DNA of 64,000 bases from Flavobacteriaceae bacterium (GTDB lineage: Bacteria; Bacteroidota; Bacteroidia; Flavobacteriales; Weeksellaceae). The position numbers and the translations under genes were made by a program. Position 1 is the first letter of the stretch. Each line of letters begins with the position of its first letter. The notes under the pieces were generated by a model, which saw only the letters and a list, made by a program, of their open reading frames with translations, was not told the DNA's origin and did no database searches. Shown piece by piece: positions 43,000-51,866 of this stretch. The stretch covers positions 1 through 64,000 of the forward strand of contig JAISSC010000225.1 of the NCBI GenBank assembly GCA_031273305.1. The letters are read 5' to 3'.

Positions 43000-44223
43000 A
43001 TGCAAACATATCAGGAAATTTTAGAATGGTTATATTCTCAAGTCTCTAACTATCAGAATGTTGGAAGTTCTGCTTATAAACCCGGATTTAAAAATATTCT
43101 ACAATTATGTCATATCTTAAACAACCCGCAAAAAAAGTTTAAATCCGTACATATAGCCGGAACCAACGGAAAGGGAAGTACTTCCAATATGACCGCATCT
43201 ATTTTAAAATCAGCGGGATATAAAGTAGGACTGTTTACCTCTCCCCATCTGAAAAACTTCACTGAACGTATCAGGGTAAATGGAGAAGAGTGCCCTCCGG
43301 ACTTTGTACATGATTTTTTAGTAAAAATAAAGTCGCATTTCACGGAAGAATTTAATCCCTCGTTTTTTGAATTAACCACAGCTATGGCATTTGAATACTT
43401 TGCCCGACAAAAGGTAGATATTGCAGTGATTGAGGTAGGACTAGGCGGAAGGCTGGATTCCACCAACAGTATATCACCTGAAGTATGTGCTATTACCAGT
43501 GTTTCTATGGATCATACAGACTTGTTGGGAGATACTTTGGAGAAAATCGCAATGGAAAAAGCCGGTATCATTAAGTCCGGTGTTCCGGTTGTGATAGGAG
43601 AAGAAAAACCGAATATCAAAACGCTGCTTATCGATGTGGCTAAAAGCAGAAATGCCGAATATGTAGATGCAACCCGGATTCAGGTAACCTATCCATCGGA
43701 CTTAATCGGGGTATATCAGGAACAAAATAAGAAAACTACGTTGGGAATCATTCGGGTTTTACAGGATAAAGGTTTTAACATCTCCGAAAATAATATAACC
43801 GACGGATTTCTCCACGTGCAAAAAAATATGAATTTCCGTGGAAGATGGGATATATTACAAAAAGAAAAACCGATGATCGTTTGTGATACCGCTCACAATG
43901 AGGATGGATTCAGGCAGTTGTCACAACAATTCAAAAAATTGCAGTATGATAAATTGCGGATTGTTATAGGGTTTGTAAAAGGTAAAGATTTGGATAAAAT
44001 ACTTCCCCTGCTACCTGAGGACGCCGTTTATTATTTCGTTAAACCGAATATACCAAGAGGCTTGCATCCAAATCAATACGAGGATAAGATAAAATTATTT
44101 TTTAAAGATTATCAGACATTCGACACGGCAGAAGAAGGATTTAAAACCGCAAAGAAAGAGGCTCTAAAAGATGATGTAATTTTTGTGGGAGGGAGTAATT
44201 TTGTGGTAGCGGAATTTTTTTAA
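43000..44223 (+). CDS. folC: folylpolyglutamate / dihydrofolate synthase
   Basis: FolC adds glutamate to dihydropteroate or folates with ATP. The 407-residue Mur-ligase-family protein has the P-loop HIAGTNGKGSTSNMTASILK (about 50-69), the LFTSPHLKNFTERIRVNGEE segment, VIEVGLGGRLDSTN, and DHTDLLGDTLEKIAMEKAGI with the magnesium and carbamylated Lys region. The C-terminal domain has CDTAHNEDGF. A long upstream gap separates it from pyrH, and a tRNA/rpsT cluster follows. Confidence 0.95.
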   Translation: MQTYQEILEWLYSQVSNYQNVGSSAYKPGFKNILQLCHILNNPQKKFKSVHIAGTNGKGSTSNMTASILKSAGYKVGLFTSPHLKNFTERIRVNGEECPPDFVHDFLVKIKSHFTEEFNPSFFELTTAMAFEYFARQKVDIAVIEVGLGGRLDSTNSISPEVCAITSVSMDHTDLLGDTLEKIAMEKAGIIKSGVPVVIGEEKPNIKTLLIDVAKSRNAEYVDATRIQVTYPSDLIGVYQEQNKKTTLGIIRVLQDKGFNISENNITDGFLHVQKNMNFRGRWDILQKEKPMIVCDTAHNEDGFRQLSQQFKKLQYDKLRIVIGFVKGKDLDKILPLLPEDAVYYFVKPNIPRGLHPNQYEDKIKLFFKDYQTFDTAEEGFKTAKKEALKDDVIFVGGSNFVVAEFF

Positions 44224-44230
44224 TAAAATG

Positions 44231-44261
44231 TTTGCAGGAATAAAAAATGAACGTATATTTG
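44231..44261 (+). promoter_or_regulatory. promoter of tRNA-Val
   Basis: TTTG (44231-44234), a 19-base spacer and TATATTTG (44254-44261) form a full match to the Bacteroidota promoter consensus, 55 bases upstream of tRNA-Val. Confidence 0.75.
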
Positions 44262-44316
44262 CAATCCAATTACAAAACAAAGTAAAATTAAGGCTCTTAT
44301 ACATCTTTGTTTTTAT

Positions 44317-44391
44317 GGGCGATTAGCTCAGCTGGTTCAGAGCACCTGCCTTACAAGCAGGGGGTCGCAGGTTCGAACCCTGCATCGCCCA
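44317..44391 (+). tRNA. tRNA-Val (anticodon TAC)
   Basis: The 75-base cloverleaf has a 7-bp acceptor stem GGGCGAT/ATCGCCC with discriminator A, anticodon stem CCTGC/GCAGG around loop CTTACAA (anticodon TAC), and the T arm GCAGGTTCGAACCCTGC. CCA is not encoded. Confidence 0.95.
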
Positions 44392-44401
44392 CGATGATAT
44401 A

Positions 44402-44431
44402 AACCTTACTTTTTCAGTAAAGGTTTTTTTG
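44402..44431 (+). terminator. terminator after tRNA-Val
   Basis: AACCTTACT (44402-44410) pairs with AGTAAAGGTT (44416-44425, one bulged A) over a 5-base loop and is followed by a T run. It separates tRNA-Val from tRNA-Gln. Confidence 0.6.
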
Positions 44432-44438
44432 TTGGTAC

Positions 44439-44509
44439 AGACCCATGGTGTAACGGTAGCACACCGGTTTTTGGTACCGTTTGTCGGGGTTCGAATCCCT
44501 GTGGGTCTA
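44439..44509 (+). tRNA. tRNA-Gln (anticodon TTG)
   Basis: The 71-base cloverleaf has acceptor AGACCCA/TGGGTCT with discriminator A, a short D arm GTG/CAC, anticodon loop TTTTGGT (anticodon TTG) and T arm CGGGGTTCGAATCCCTG. The outermost anticodon-stem pair is C-T. CCA is not encoded. Confidence 0.92.
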
Positions 44510-44534
44510 CAAGATAATTAATTGAGTAAAAGTA

Positions 44535-44566
44535 TTTGTTAGGTTTATAAAAATGTTTTACATTTG
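44535..44566 (+). promoter_or_regulatory. promoter of rpsT
   Basis: TTTG (44535-44538), 20 bases, then TACATTTG (44559-44566): a full consensus match 40 bases upstream of rpsT. Confidence 0.72.
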
Positions 44567-44605
44567 CAGCCGCAAATAGATAATGACAAAGAAAGATATT
44601 AAAAA

Positions 44606-44860
44606 ATGGCAAACCATAAGTCAGCATTAAAAAGAGTAAGGCAAAACCATGTAAGGAGGTTGCGCAACAAGTATTATCATAAGTCGACTCGAACAGCAAT
44701 TAAAGAGTTAAGAGATGAGACGGATAAATCTGTTGCAACGGAAAAACTACCTTCTGTTTTTTCCCAGATTGATAAGTTAGCAAAGAGAAATATTATTCAT
44801 AAGAATAAGGCAGCTAATTTAAAGTCAAAATTAAGTAAGTTTGTAAACACACTGGCGTAA
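44606..44860 (+). CDS. rpsT: 30S ribosomal protein S20
   Basis: S20 binds 16S rRNA in the small subunit body. The 84-residue basic, helical protein starts MANHKSALKRVRQNHVRRLR and has the conserved end KNIIHKNKAANLKSKLSK-like stretch (here RNIIHKNKAANLKSKLSKFV). It is transcribed from its own promoter, followed after 10 bases by tRNA-Glu and a shared terminator. Confidence 0.97.
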   Translation: MANHKSALKRVRQNHVRRLRNKYYHKSTRTAIKELRDETDKSVATEKLPSVFSQIDKLAKRNIIHKNKAANLKSKLSKFVNTLA

Positions 44861-44870
44861 AAAAATAGTA

Positions 44871-44942
44871 GGCCCGTTCGTCTATCGGTTAGGACCTCAG
44901 ATTTTCATTCTGGTAAGAGGGGTTCGATTCCCCTACGGGCTA
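44871..44942 (+). tRNA. tRNA-Glu (anticodon TTC)
   Basis: The 72-base cloverleaf has acceptor GGCCCGT/ACGGGCT (first pair G-T), anticodon loop ATTTTCATT region with anticodon TTC, and T arm AGGGGTTCGATTCCCCT. CCA is not encoded. It is likely co-transcribed with rpsT. Confidence 0.93.
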
Positions 44943-44952
44943 CAACCATAAC

Positions 44953-44991
44953 AACCCAAAGCATTGGAAATAAATGTTTTGGGTTTTTTAA
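44953..44991 (+). terminator. terminator after rpsT-tRNA-Glu
   Basis: A 13-bp stem (44953-44965 with 44973-44985, one wobble) with a 7-base loop is followed by a T run. It closes the rpsT-tRNA-Glu transcript. Confidence 0.85.
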
Positions 44992-45124
44992 TTTAGAGAT
45001 TATACCACAGGAGAAGGAAGTTTAGGAGAATAGCCTTAGAAATGTTAAATTTGGAACATCATTAATTTATTCTTATCCCTCCATCGGGGTAATGCCTTTA
45101 TATGAATAAAAAAAGCGATATACA

Positions 45125-45562
45125 ATGAAGAAAGAAGATTATTGGGAGGGAATATATTGGTCGAAAAAGGATAAAACGATTCTTCGTCTTATTTTTGGCA
45201 CTCCGTTGGTATTAGGTATTATCTTTATAATTTACAATTTCGTTTTTGGTAAAAGTGGAAAAGAATCGTTTTTAGAAGAAAAGAGTAAATTATATTTTAA
45301 TGGAAAAATAGTATCTGAATATAGACAGTGGGAGCATAATATTAAGGTAGCAGTTTTAAATGATGGATATGAGTATCCACTTATGGGAGAATGGGAAAAA
45401 TTTATCCATATAGGAGATTCAATAAGTAAGGAGAAAGACAGTTTATATATAATCCTGATAAATGGAACAACAGGAGAAAGGCTTAAATTGGATTACAGAG
45501 AAGCAGTAAAGAAATGGAGAAGTGATTTTATACAAAGAAGAATGAGGGAAGAAGCAAAATGA
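45125..45562 (+). CDS. hypothetical membrane-anchored protein
   Basis: The 145-residue protein has one membrane helix near the N terminus (about 21-42, LRLIFGTPLVLGIIFIIYNF) after a basic stretch (WSKKDKTI), then a soluble domain with KLYFNGKIVSEYRQWEHNIK and GDSISKEKDSLYIILINGTT. A similar small SYRQW/GDSI pattern occurs in uncharacterised Bacteroidota proteins. No known domain is recognised. It is isolated between the tRNA cluster and the convergent acs fusion. Confidence 0.6.
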   Translation: MKKEDYWEGIYWSKKDKTILRLIFGTPLVLGIIFIIYNFVFGKSGKESFLEEKSKLYFNGKIVSEYRQWEHNIKVAVLNDGYEYPLMGEWEKFIHIGDSISKEKDSLYIILINGTTGERLKLDYREAVKKWRSDFIQRRMREEAK

Positions 45563-45574
45563 CACCAAAATAAG

Positions 45575-45714
45575 TTTGATGTTATTTTATTTACATCTAC
45601 AAACTTTGTGGGTCAAAAATTGGTAAAAATGATCCTCAAACTTATTTGATGTTATTTTATTTACATCTATAAACTTTGTGTATCAAAAATTAATAAAAAT
45701 GATACTCAAACATG
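45575..45714. repeat. 70-base tandem direct duplication
   Basis: Two copies (45575-45644 and 45645-45714) of a 70-base AT-rich unit, starting TTTGATGTTATTTTATTTAC, differ at about nine positions. They lie between the ends of two convergent genes. No frame or RNA gene was recognised. Confidence 0.8.
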
Positions 45715-45756
45715 AATTGCAAGGTGTGTTATTGTCGGACAAAAAATACCAAAAAT

Positions 45757-45787
45757 AAAAAGCCATTTTTAAAAAACGGCTTTTTAT
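45757..45787. terminator. bidirectional terminator between convergent genes
   Basis: AAAAAGCCATTTTT (45757-45770) pairs with AAAAAACGGCTTTTT (45771-45785), with A runs before and T runs after, so it can end transcripts from both sides, including the acs fusion. Confidence 0.65.
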
Positions 45788-45807
45788 ACTTTATAATGCG
45801 TGGAATC

Positions 45808-48800
45808 CTAAAGTCGGGTTTTTATAATCTGTTCTACTACTTCCGGATTAACCAAAGTAGAAATATCCCCTAAACCGTCCAGTTCATTGGAAGCGATTTT
45901 TCTCAATATCCTTCGCATAATCTTCCCGGAGCGGGTTCTTGGCAAACCGGGAACGAACTGAATTTTATCCAGTTTTGCAATAGGACCAATAGTACGGGAG
46001 ATTCTCGCCTGTATCTCTTTTTTTACATCTTCTTCATTCTCCGGGCTTTCATAAGTAATAACAAAGGCATACAGAGCATTTCCTTTAATATCATGAGGAA
46101 AACCTACCACAGCCGATTCTGTAATCAGATAGTGTTCATTGATTACGTTTTCAATCGGGGCTGTTCCCAGATTATGACCGGATACTATAATTACATCATC
46201 CACCCTGCCCGTAATACGGTAATTACCATTAGTATCCCGTAATGCTCCGTCTCCGGTAAAGTATTTTCCTTTATAGGCAGAGAAATAAGTATCTATATAC
46301 CGTTGGTGGTCTCCATAAATAGTCCTTGCCATTCCTGGCCATGGAAACTTAACGCATAAATTGCCTTCTCCATTGGCAGATTCCAACTCCACTCCCTCAC
46401 TGTCTACCAGACAAGGCTGAATACCCGGAAGCGGTTGGGTTGCAAAGGTTGGTTTGGTTGTAGTAATCCCGGCTAAAGGAGCAATCATAATACCTCCTGT
46501 TTCCGTTTGCCACCATGTATCTGCAATCGGACAGTTGCCTTTTCCTATCTTATCATTATACCAATGCCATGCCTCTTCATTAATCGGTTCTCCTACGGAG
46601 CCTAATACCTTTAATGAACTCAAATCATGATCTTCCACAAAATGCAGAGGCTGAGCTTCTAAAGACCGTATTGCCGTAGGAGCCGTATAGAAATGAGTTA
46701 CTCTGTATTTTTCCACTATCGCCCAGAATCTTCCGAAATTCGGGTATGAAGGAGTTCCTTCAAACATAATGGAGGTTACTCCGGAGCATAACGGAGCATA
46801 TACGATAAACGAATGTCCGGTGATCCATCCAATATCTGCGGTACAGAAATATACATCGTCCGGTTCTCCGATTTGGAATACGTTTTTAAACGAATAGGTA
46901 GTATAAACCATATATCCTCCGCAAGTGTGAACCATTCCTTTCGGCTTCCCTGTGGAACCGGAAGTATAAAGGATAAATAGCGGGTCTTCCGCATCCATTT
47001 CTTCTGCCGTGCATTCCGGGCTTGCTTCTTTCATCAGGTCATGCCACCACAGGTCTCGGTTAGGAGCCATCATTATCGGCTTGTTGGAGCGGTTATATAC
47101 AATAACACTTTCTATCGACGGAGTAGTTTCCAGAGCTTCGTTGGCAATTCCCTTTAAATCTACATATTTATTTCCTCTGTAATTTCCGTCACAGGTAATT
47201 AACATTTTACATTCGGAATCAATAATTCTGGCGGCTAATGCTGAGGAGGAGAATCCCGCAAATACTACGGAATGTACGGCTCCTATGCGTGCACAGGCTA
47301 ACAGACTGATCTCCAATTCGGGAATCATGGGGAGATAGATACATACCCTGTCTCCTTTCCTTATTCCTTTGCCTTTCAGCACATTTGCCAATTTGCAGAC
47401 TTCTGCATGTAGTTCTTTATAGGTAAACGTACGATTCGGTTCTTCGGGGTTATTGGATTCCCAGATTACGGCGATTTTATCCGGATTGTGTTTCAAATGA
47501 CGATCCAGACAATTTTCGGTAATATTCAGCTTACCTCCCGTAAACCATTTGAAATCCGCTTTTTCAAAGTTGTATTCCAATACGGACTTCCACAGTTTTC
47601 TCCATGTAAAGGTCTGGGCAATTTCTCCCCAAAACTGTTCGGGTTGATCCAGACTTATATCGTAGATTCGTTCGTAATCCGTTCTGTTCTTCACTACTAA
47701 ATCATCAATGGTCTTTTCCCTGACGGCTACTTTGGTAACATTTTCTAACTCAAAATCCTGTTGAATTTCATAAATAACGGATGGATTTTTAGTTGTATCC
47801 GGAATGGAAAATTCCTCTCCGTCTGCAATCTTTCGGATAATATCCCGCAGAATATTTCCTGATTTTGTCTTTGGCAACCGTTTTACAAAAACCACCTGCT
47901 TTAAATCGGAATTGAACCCCAGTTTTTCCACCACCCTTCTTCTCAACTCTTCTGTTAGCCGGAAAGGGTCGGCTTGTTCAAAGGCTTTGATAACCGCAAC
48001 GGCTACCACTGCCTGTCCTTTGATGGCGTCTTTGATACCTATAACGGCAACTTCTGAAATTTTCGGATGACTTTTTATAATGTTCTCTATTTCCAACACG
48101 GAAAGTCTTTGCCCTGCCACATTGATTATATCTCCTAAACTTCCTGTGGTATAAAAGTTTCCGTTCGTATCCTGAAATCCGGCACCTCCGGTATTATAAT
48201 ATTCAACTAATTTCTCCGAAACAAACTGATCTTCAGGCTTGTTATTCAATATAAAACTGAAAGAACCGGGAGGAAGCGGTTTGGATGCCGCAATAATTCC
48301 CATTTTTCCGTCTTCTGCTATCGTTCCTTCTCCTGTTACTATCTTCATATCGAAACCTCTTACGGGTTTCCCTATCGAATCGGGAAGTATATCCGTTTCT
48401 CCTGCATTTATCTCTTTCCCCAATAACGGCCAGGCTCCTTCGGAATGCCACCATAAATTGGTAATGGCTACTCCGGTCTCATTTTTCAGCCATTCTATGA
48501 CCTCTTTCCCCGAATCTTCGCCTGAAAGTACAATCCGATTGAGGCTGTCCTGAGAATAGCGACGTAGGTATTGAACTTCCGTATCTGCATTCATAATCTT
48601 TCTCAGATTGGTTTGCGGAGTGAATAAAACATTTACCTTATTTTCCTGAATAATTTTCCAGTATGAGCCGGGATCGGGAGTACGGGTGGAACTTCCCTCA
48701 TAGATTATGGAGGGGCTACGGTTAATCATCGGGGCTAAAACCATAAAACTATGGCTTATTCCTCCTCCTATGTCGAAAGCCGTAAAAAGGGTTTCGTCCG

Positions 48801-49596
48801 GCTGACATTTTATACTATTGGTCATTACTTCTTTTAAAGCCACTGCATAATCTCCTGTATTATAAACGGCTCCTCTGGCATTTCCTTTGACTCCCGAAGT
48901 ATATAATATGTAAGACGGAGAATCTGATCTTACTTCTACATAGTTTTGCGGAGCGGAGCTTTCAACCAATTCATCAAAATCTATATCATAAGAATTATTG
49001 GCATGCATAAATCCTAATTTCCTGTTGTATAACAGTACATGTTCGGGAGAATGACCGGAGCGGGAAATGGCTTTATCCACAATCGGTTTATAGGAAATAA
49101 TCCTGTCAACATCAATGCTTGAAGTGGCTGTTATGATTAGTTTTGGCTTGCAATCTTCGATACGGAGAGTGAGTTCACTGGCAGAATACCCGCTGTAAAC
49201 TACGGAAAATGTAATACCGAGCCTTGCACAGGCTAAAATTGAAAAAGCGGTTTGCGGAATCATCGGCATATATATCAACACGACGTCTCCTTGTTTTAGC
49301 CCTAGTTTTTTAAGTCCACCCGCTAATTTCTCTACCTGCTCTTTTACCTGATTATAGGTATATTTTGCCTTCGTCTGAGTTACCGGTGAATCGAAAATAA
49401 ACGCAATATTTTCTCCGTATCCGTCTTCGATATGCTTATCTATACATAAATAAGATAAATTGGTTACTCCGTCTCCAAACCAGACCTCTTTTCCTTCCTC
49501 ACAGGAATAAAAAGTCTGTGGAGGACTAAACCATGATATTTTATTCGCTTCATTCATCCAGTACTCCTGAATGGTCGTTAATTCCTTTGTTTCCAT
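45808..49596 (-). CDS. acs: fused degenerate propionyl-CoA-synthetase-like and acetyl-CoA synthetase protein
   Basis: One unbroken 1262-residue frame holds two AMP-forming synthetases. Residues about 1-605 resemble propionyl-CoA synthetase (FIFDSPVTQTKAKYTYNQV, KQGDVVLIYMPMIPQTAFSI), but the P-loop reads YTSGVKGNARGAV (232-244) instead of YTSGSTGKPKGMV, WWQTETG has become WWHSEGA (382-388), and the catalytic Lys position in TKSGN is Asn 581. Residues about 625-1262 are a complete acetyl-CoA synthetase: YTSGSTGKPKGMV at 877-889, DTWWQTETGG at 1026-1035, and catalytic Lys 1225 in PRTRSGKIMRRI. The C half should convert acetate, ATP and CoA to acetyl-CoA; the N half is probably catalytically dead. 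No Met lies at the junction, so it is not two genes in one annotation. Confidence 0.88.
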   Translation of the reverse strand: METKELTTIQEYWMNEANKISWFSPPQTFYSCEEGKEVWFGDGVTNLSYLCIDKHIEDGYGENIAFIFDSPVTQTKAKYTYNQVKEQVEKLAGGLKKLGLKQGDVVLIYMPMIPQTAFSILACARLGITFSVVYSGYSASELTLRIEDCKPKLIITATSSIDVDRIISYKPIVDKAISRSGHSPEHVLLYNRKLGFMHANNSYDIDFDELVESSAPQNYVEVRSDSPSYILYTSGVKGNARGAVYNTGDYAVALKEVMTNSIKCQPDETLFTAFDIGGGISHSFMVLAPMINRSPSIIYEGSSTRTPDPGSYWKIIQENKVNVLFTPQTNLRKIMNADTEVQYLRRYSQDSLNRIVLSGEDSGKEVIEWLKNETGVAITNLWWHSEGAWPLLGKEINAGETDILPDSIGKPVRGFDMKIVTGEGTIAEDGKMGIIAASKPLPPGSFSFILNNKPEDQFVSEKLVEYYNTGGAGFQDTNGNFYTTGSLGDIINVAGQRLSVLEIENIIKSHPKISEVAVIGIKDAIKGQAVVAVAVIKAFEQADPFRLTEELRRRVVEKLGFNSDLKQVVFVKRLPKTKSGNILRDIIRKIADGEEFSIPDTTKNPSVIYEIQQDFELENVTKVAVREKTIDDLVVKNRTDYERIYDISLDQPEQFWGEIAQTFTWRKLWKSVLEYNFEKADFKWFTGGKLNITENCLDRHLKHNPDKIAVIWESNNPEEPNRTFTYKELHAEVCKLANVLKGKGIRKGDRVCIYLPMIPELEISLLACARIGAVHSVVFAGFSSSALAARIIDSECKMLITCDGNYRGNKYVDLKGIANEALETTPSIESVIVYNRSNKPIMMAPNRDLWWHDLMKEASPECTAEEMDAEDPLFILYTSGSTGKPKGMVHTCGGYMVYTTYSFKNVFQIGEPDDVYFCTADIGWITGHSFIVYAPLCSGVTSIMFEGTPSYPNFGRFWAIVEKYRVTHFYTAPTAIRSLEAQPLHFVEDHDLSSLKVLGSVGEPINEEAWHWYNDKIGKGNCPIADTWWQTETGGIMIAPLAGITTTKPTFATQPLPGIQPCLVDSEGVELESANGEGNLCVKFPWPGMARTIYGDHQRYIDTYFSAYKGKYFTGDGALRDTNGNYRITGRVDDVIIVSGHNLGTAPIENVINEHYLITESAVVGFPHDIKGNALYAFVITYESPENEEDVKKEIQARISRTIGPIAKLDKIQFVPGLPRTRSGKIMRRILRKIASNELDGLGDISTLVNPEVVEQIIKTRL

Positions 49597-50030
49597 CTTT
49601 TTGATTATAGTTTATTTGTTTGTTTTCAATAATTTTAACCTAAAAATATGAATATACTGTAAAAAAACCAAAAAAAATTTAATTATTACATCACTTATTC
49701 AAAAAAACTATTTGTTTTTTAGATATATTTTTTATGGAATTTATTGTTTTCCTTAATATTTATACCTGTTTTACATGACAAATATCATAAAAAAATAAGG
49801 TTTTCCGATTATTATCCAATTTTAATTTTATTAATTTACATTAATAAAGCTGCCTTCTTTATTAAATTAAGGTAAAAAAGCATCTGAAATAACAAATGCT
49901 TTTCAATTTGATGGTATATGTATAAAACGGTAGCATATGGAGTATAAAGGTATTTATGGATTTCCCGGATAAAAAACGGATGAATTTGAGTTGGGGTAGG
50001 TTTAAATAACGTGAGTTCGGGATAAGAACG

Positions 50031-50061
50031 TTGCTCGGCTTTGCTTCGCAAAGCCGAGCAA
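50031..50061. repeat. perfect 14-bp hairpin
   Basis: TTGCTCGGCTTTGC (50031-50044) and GCAAAGCCGAGCAA (50048-50061) are perfect complements around a TTC loop. There is no T run after it, so it is more likely a repetitive extragenic palindrome than a terminator. Confidence 0.85.
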
Positions 50062-50214
50062 TATATTGATATACAATAAATTAGCCTGCGAATCCCGTTA
50101 GGGATTCAAGCTCGGTAGAATGAGGGTAATCGTCATGGTGTCCGGCGTGCCGTCACCTTATATTTGCATTATGATAGGTACGCGACAATGATAACGCACA
50201 GAGATGCCCAAGTT

Positions 50215-50262
50215 GGGACGTCCCTACACGGATAGCCCGACCCGATAGTGGCACGCTCAAAT
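50215..50262. repeat. dispersed repeat, copy at 50.2 kb
   Basis: This 48-base element is the inverted counterpart of 42604-42651 (44 of 48 positions), and is preceded by GAGATGCCCAAGTTGGGACG, which is related to the pair at 11 kb. Confidence 0.75.
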
Positions 50263-50343
50263 TAAAAAACAAGTGTATAACCTAACTAAATGTTGCTCTC
50301 ATTTGTTGAATCTGAGAGGTTTTAATGCATAAAGTTTTCGTGA

Positions 50344-51663
50344 TTAATATCCGAACAACTTACTATTCAGAGCCTGCAAGGCTTCTTTTTTGTATTTACT
50401 GTCAATGACTACGGAAATATTGTGTTCGCTTCCGCCATAGGAAATCATATGTAGGGGAATGTTTTCGAAAGCATCCAGTATTTTTACACCATAACCGGCA
50501 TCGCTTTTAGTAATATTCCCGACAATTGCAATAATAGTACGGTCTTTTTCCACTTCCACATTAGCAATTTCTTTCAGTTCCGCAACAATATGATCCAGAC
50601 TGGAGGCATTGTCAATGGTAAGAGATACGGCTACTTCCGAAGTGGTTATCATATCTATGGAAGTTCTATACTTATCAAAAATTTCAAAAATAGTCTTAAG
50701 GAAACCATACGCCAACAGCATTCTCTCACTTTTGATGGTAATTGCATAAATTCCGTCTTTAGCCGCAACTGCCCGGATTCCTCCGGGAGTTTTCAGGTTC
50801 CCTATCAAAGTTCCCTTAGCTTCAGGCTGCATGGTATTTTTCAATGCTACGGGAATATTTCTTTTCTGGGCAGGCAGGATGCAGGTAGGATGCAGGATTT
50901 TCGCCCCGAAATAAGCCAATTCTGCCGCCTCATCAAAACTCAATTCATCCACCGGATGGGTCTTATCCACAAAACGCGGATCGTTATTATGCATTCCGTC
51001 AATATCCGTCCATATCTGTATCTCTTTCGCTTCAATCACAGCCCCGATAATACAGGCAGTATAATCACTTCCTCCTCTCTGAAGGTTATCTATATCTCCT
51101 TGTGCATTTCTACATATATACCCCTGTGTAATGAAAACGTTAGAATCAGGGTATTTTTTTAATTCTTCTTTCAGGTGTTCTTCAATGTAGCCCATATCCG
51201 GCTCTCCGTCCCGGTTAATTCTCATAAACTCTAAAGCCGGAAGCAAAATCGACTTTTCTCCCCTCTCGCTCAGATAATAATGAAACAGTGTGGTACTTAG
51301 CAATTCTCCTTCTGACAGTATGATCTTTTCTTCCTTCTCCGTAAATATCGGAAAGTCTATAAAGGAACGTAAATATCCGAAATGAGAATCGATAAGCTCT
51401 TTCCCCTTTTCAAGAATAATTGGATTCTTATACAAATCCTTAATCTCGGTCTTATATTTACTTTCAAGGGTATTTATCAATTCCTCAGCCTTAAACGTAT
51501 TCTTTTCATATAAAGCATTGGATATTTCGACTAAAGCATTGGTTGTGCCACTCATAGCGGATAACACAACAATCTTAGGTTCCTGACTTTTAATTAGTTC
51601 CGCCAGATTTTTAATACGCTCGGCACTCCCTACACTTGTGCCTCCAAATTTTAGTACTAACAT
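50344..51663 (-). CDS. lysC: aspartate kinase
   Basis: This monofunctional aspartokinase (439 residues) supplies aspartyl phosphate, presumably for lysine and diaminopimelate. It starts VLKFGGTSVGSAERIKNLAE, has LQRGGSDYTACIIGAVIEA and IWTDIDGMHNNDPRFV, and ends in a pair of ACT domains (from about 305; ISYGGSEHNISVVIDSKYK). It is distinct from the ThrA kinase domain in this window, so the two branches can be regulated separately. It stands alone on the minus strand, divergent from dnaE. Confidence 0.95.
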   Translation of the reverse strand: MLVLKFGGTSVGSAERIKNLAELIKSQEPKIVVLSAMSGTTNALVEISNALYEKNTFKAEELINTLESKYKTEIKDLYKNPIILEKGKELIDSHFGYLRSFIDFPIFTEKEEKIILSEGELLSTTLFHYYLSERGEKSILLPALEFMRINRDGEPDMGYIEEHLKEELKKYPDSNVFITQGYICRNAQGDIDNLQRGGSDYTACIIGAVIEAKEIQIWTDIDGMHNNDPRFVDKTHPVDELSFDEAAELAYFGAKILHPTCILPAQKRNIPVALKNTMQPEAKGTLIGNLKTPGGIRAVAAKDGIYAITIKSERMLLAYGFLKTIFEIFDKYRTSIDMITTSEVAVSLTIDNASSLDHIVAELKEIANVEVEKDRTIIAIVGNITKSDAGYGVKILDAFENIPLHMISYGGSEHNISVVIDSKYKKEALQALNSKLFGY

Positions 51664-51852
51664 TAATTTTTATTATTGCAAAACAAAAATATACATTTTA
51701 CAGATTATTCCGCATATCTATTTATAAAATTATAAAAATTAACTCCTTAATTATCCCCGACAACGCTATTTATCCATCATCACATCTTTAGAAATATCCC
51801 TTATTTTAGTTTATCTTACCCTCCTCCCCGACTCTTCCAATAAAAAATTTCG

Positions 51853-51860
51853 TAAATTTG
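51853..51860 (+). promoter_or_regulatory. -7 box of dnaE, TAAATTTG
   Basis: TAAATTTG ends only 6 bases before ATG 51867, so a transcript from it would have almost no leader. No clear -33 element was seen. Confidence 0.4.
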
Positions 51861-51866
51861 TGCTAT

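Larger units (their letters stand above)
49597..50343. other. gene-free stretch with repeats and a hairpin
   Basis: The first 250 bases are very AT-rich and probably hold the acs promoter. From about 49880 to 50280 the sequence is a patchwork of repeat-like words, including a perfect hairpin at 50031-50061, REP-like CCCGTTAGGGATT at about 50096, and the dispersed repeat at 50215-50262. No reading frame worth reporting was found. Confidence 0.6.

Noticed and set aside
45575..45714. CRISPR array
   Set aside because: There are only two adjacent copies of 70 bases with no spacers between them.
47690..47790. The acs fusion as two adjacent genes called as one
   Set aside because: The frame is open across the junction, no Met codon lies there, and the linker reads as coding sequence.
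49597..50343. Insertion sequence remnant
   Set aside because: The stretch has repeat words and a hairpin but no transposase fragment or clear terminal repeats in either strand.
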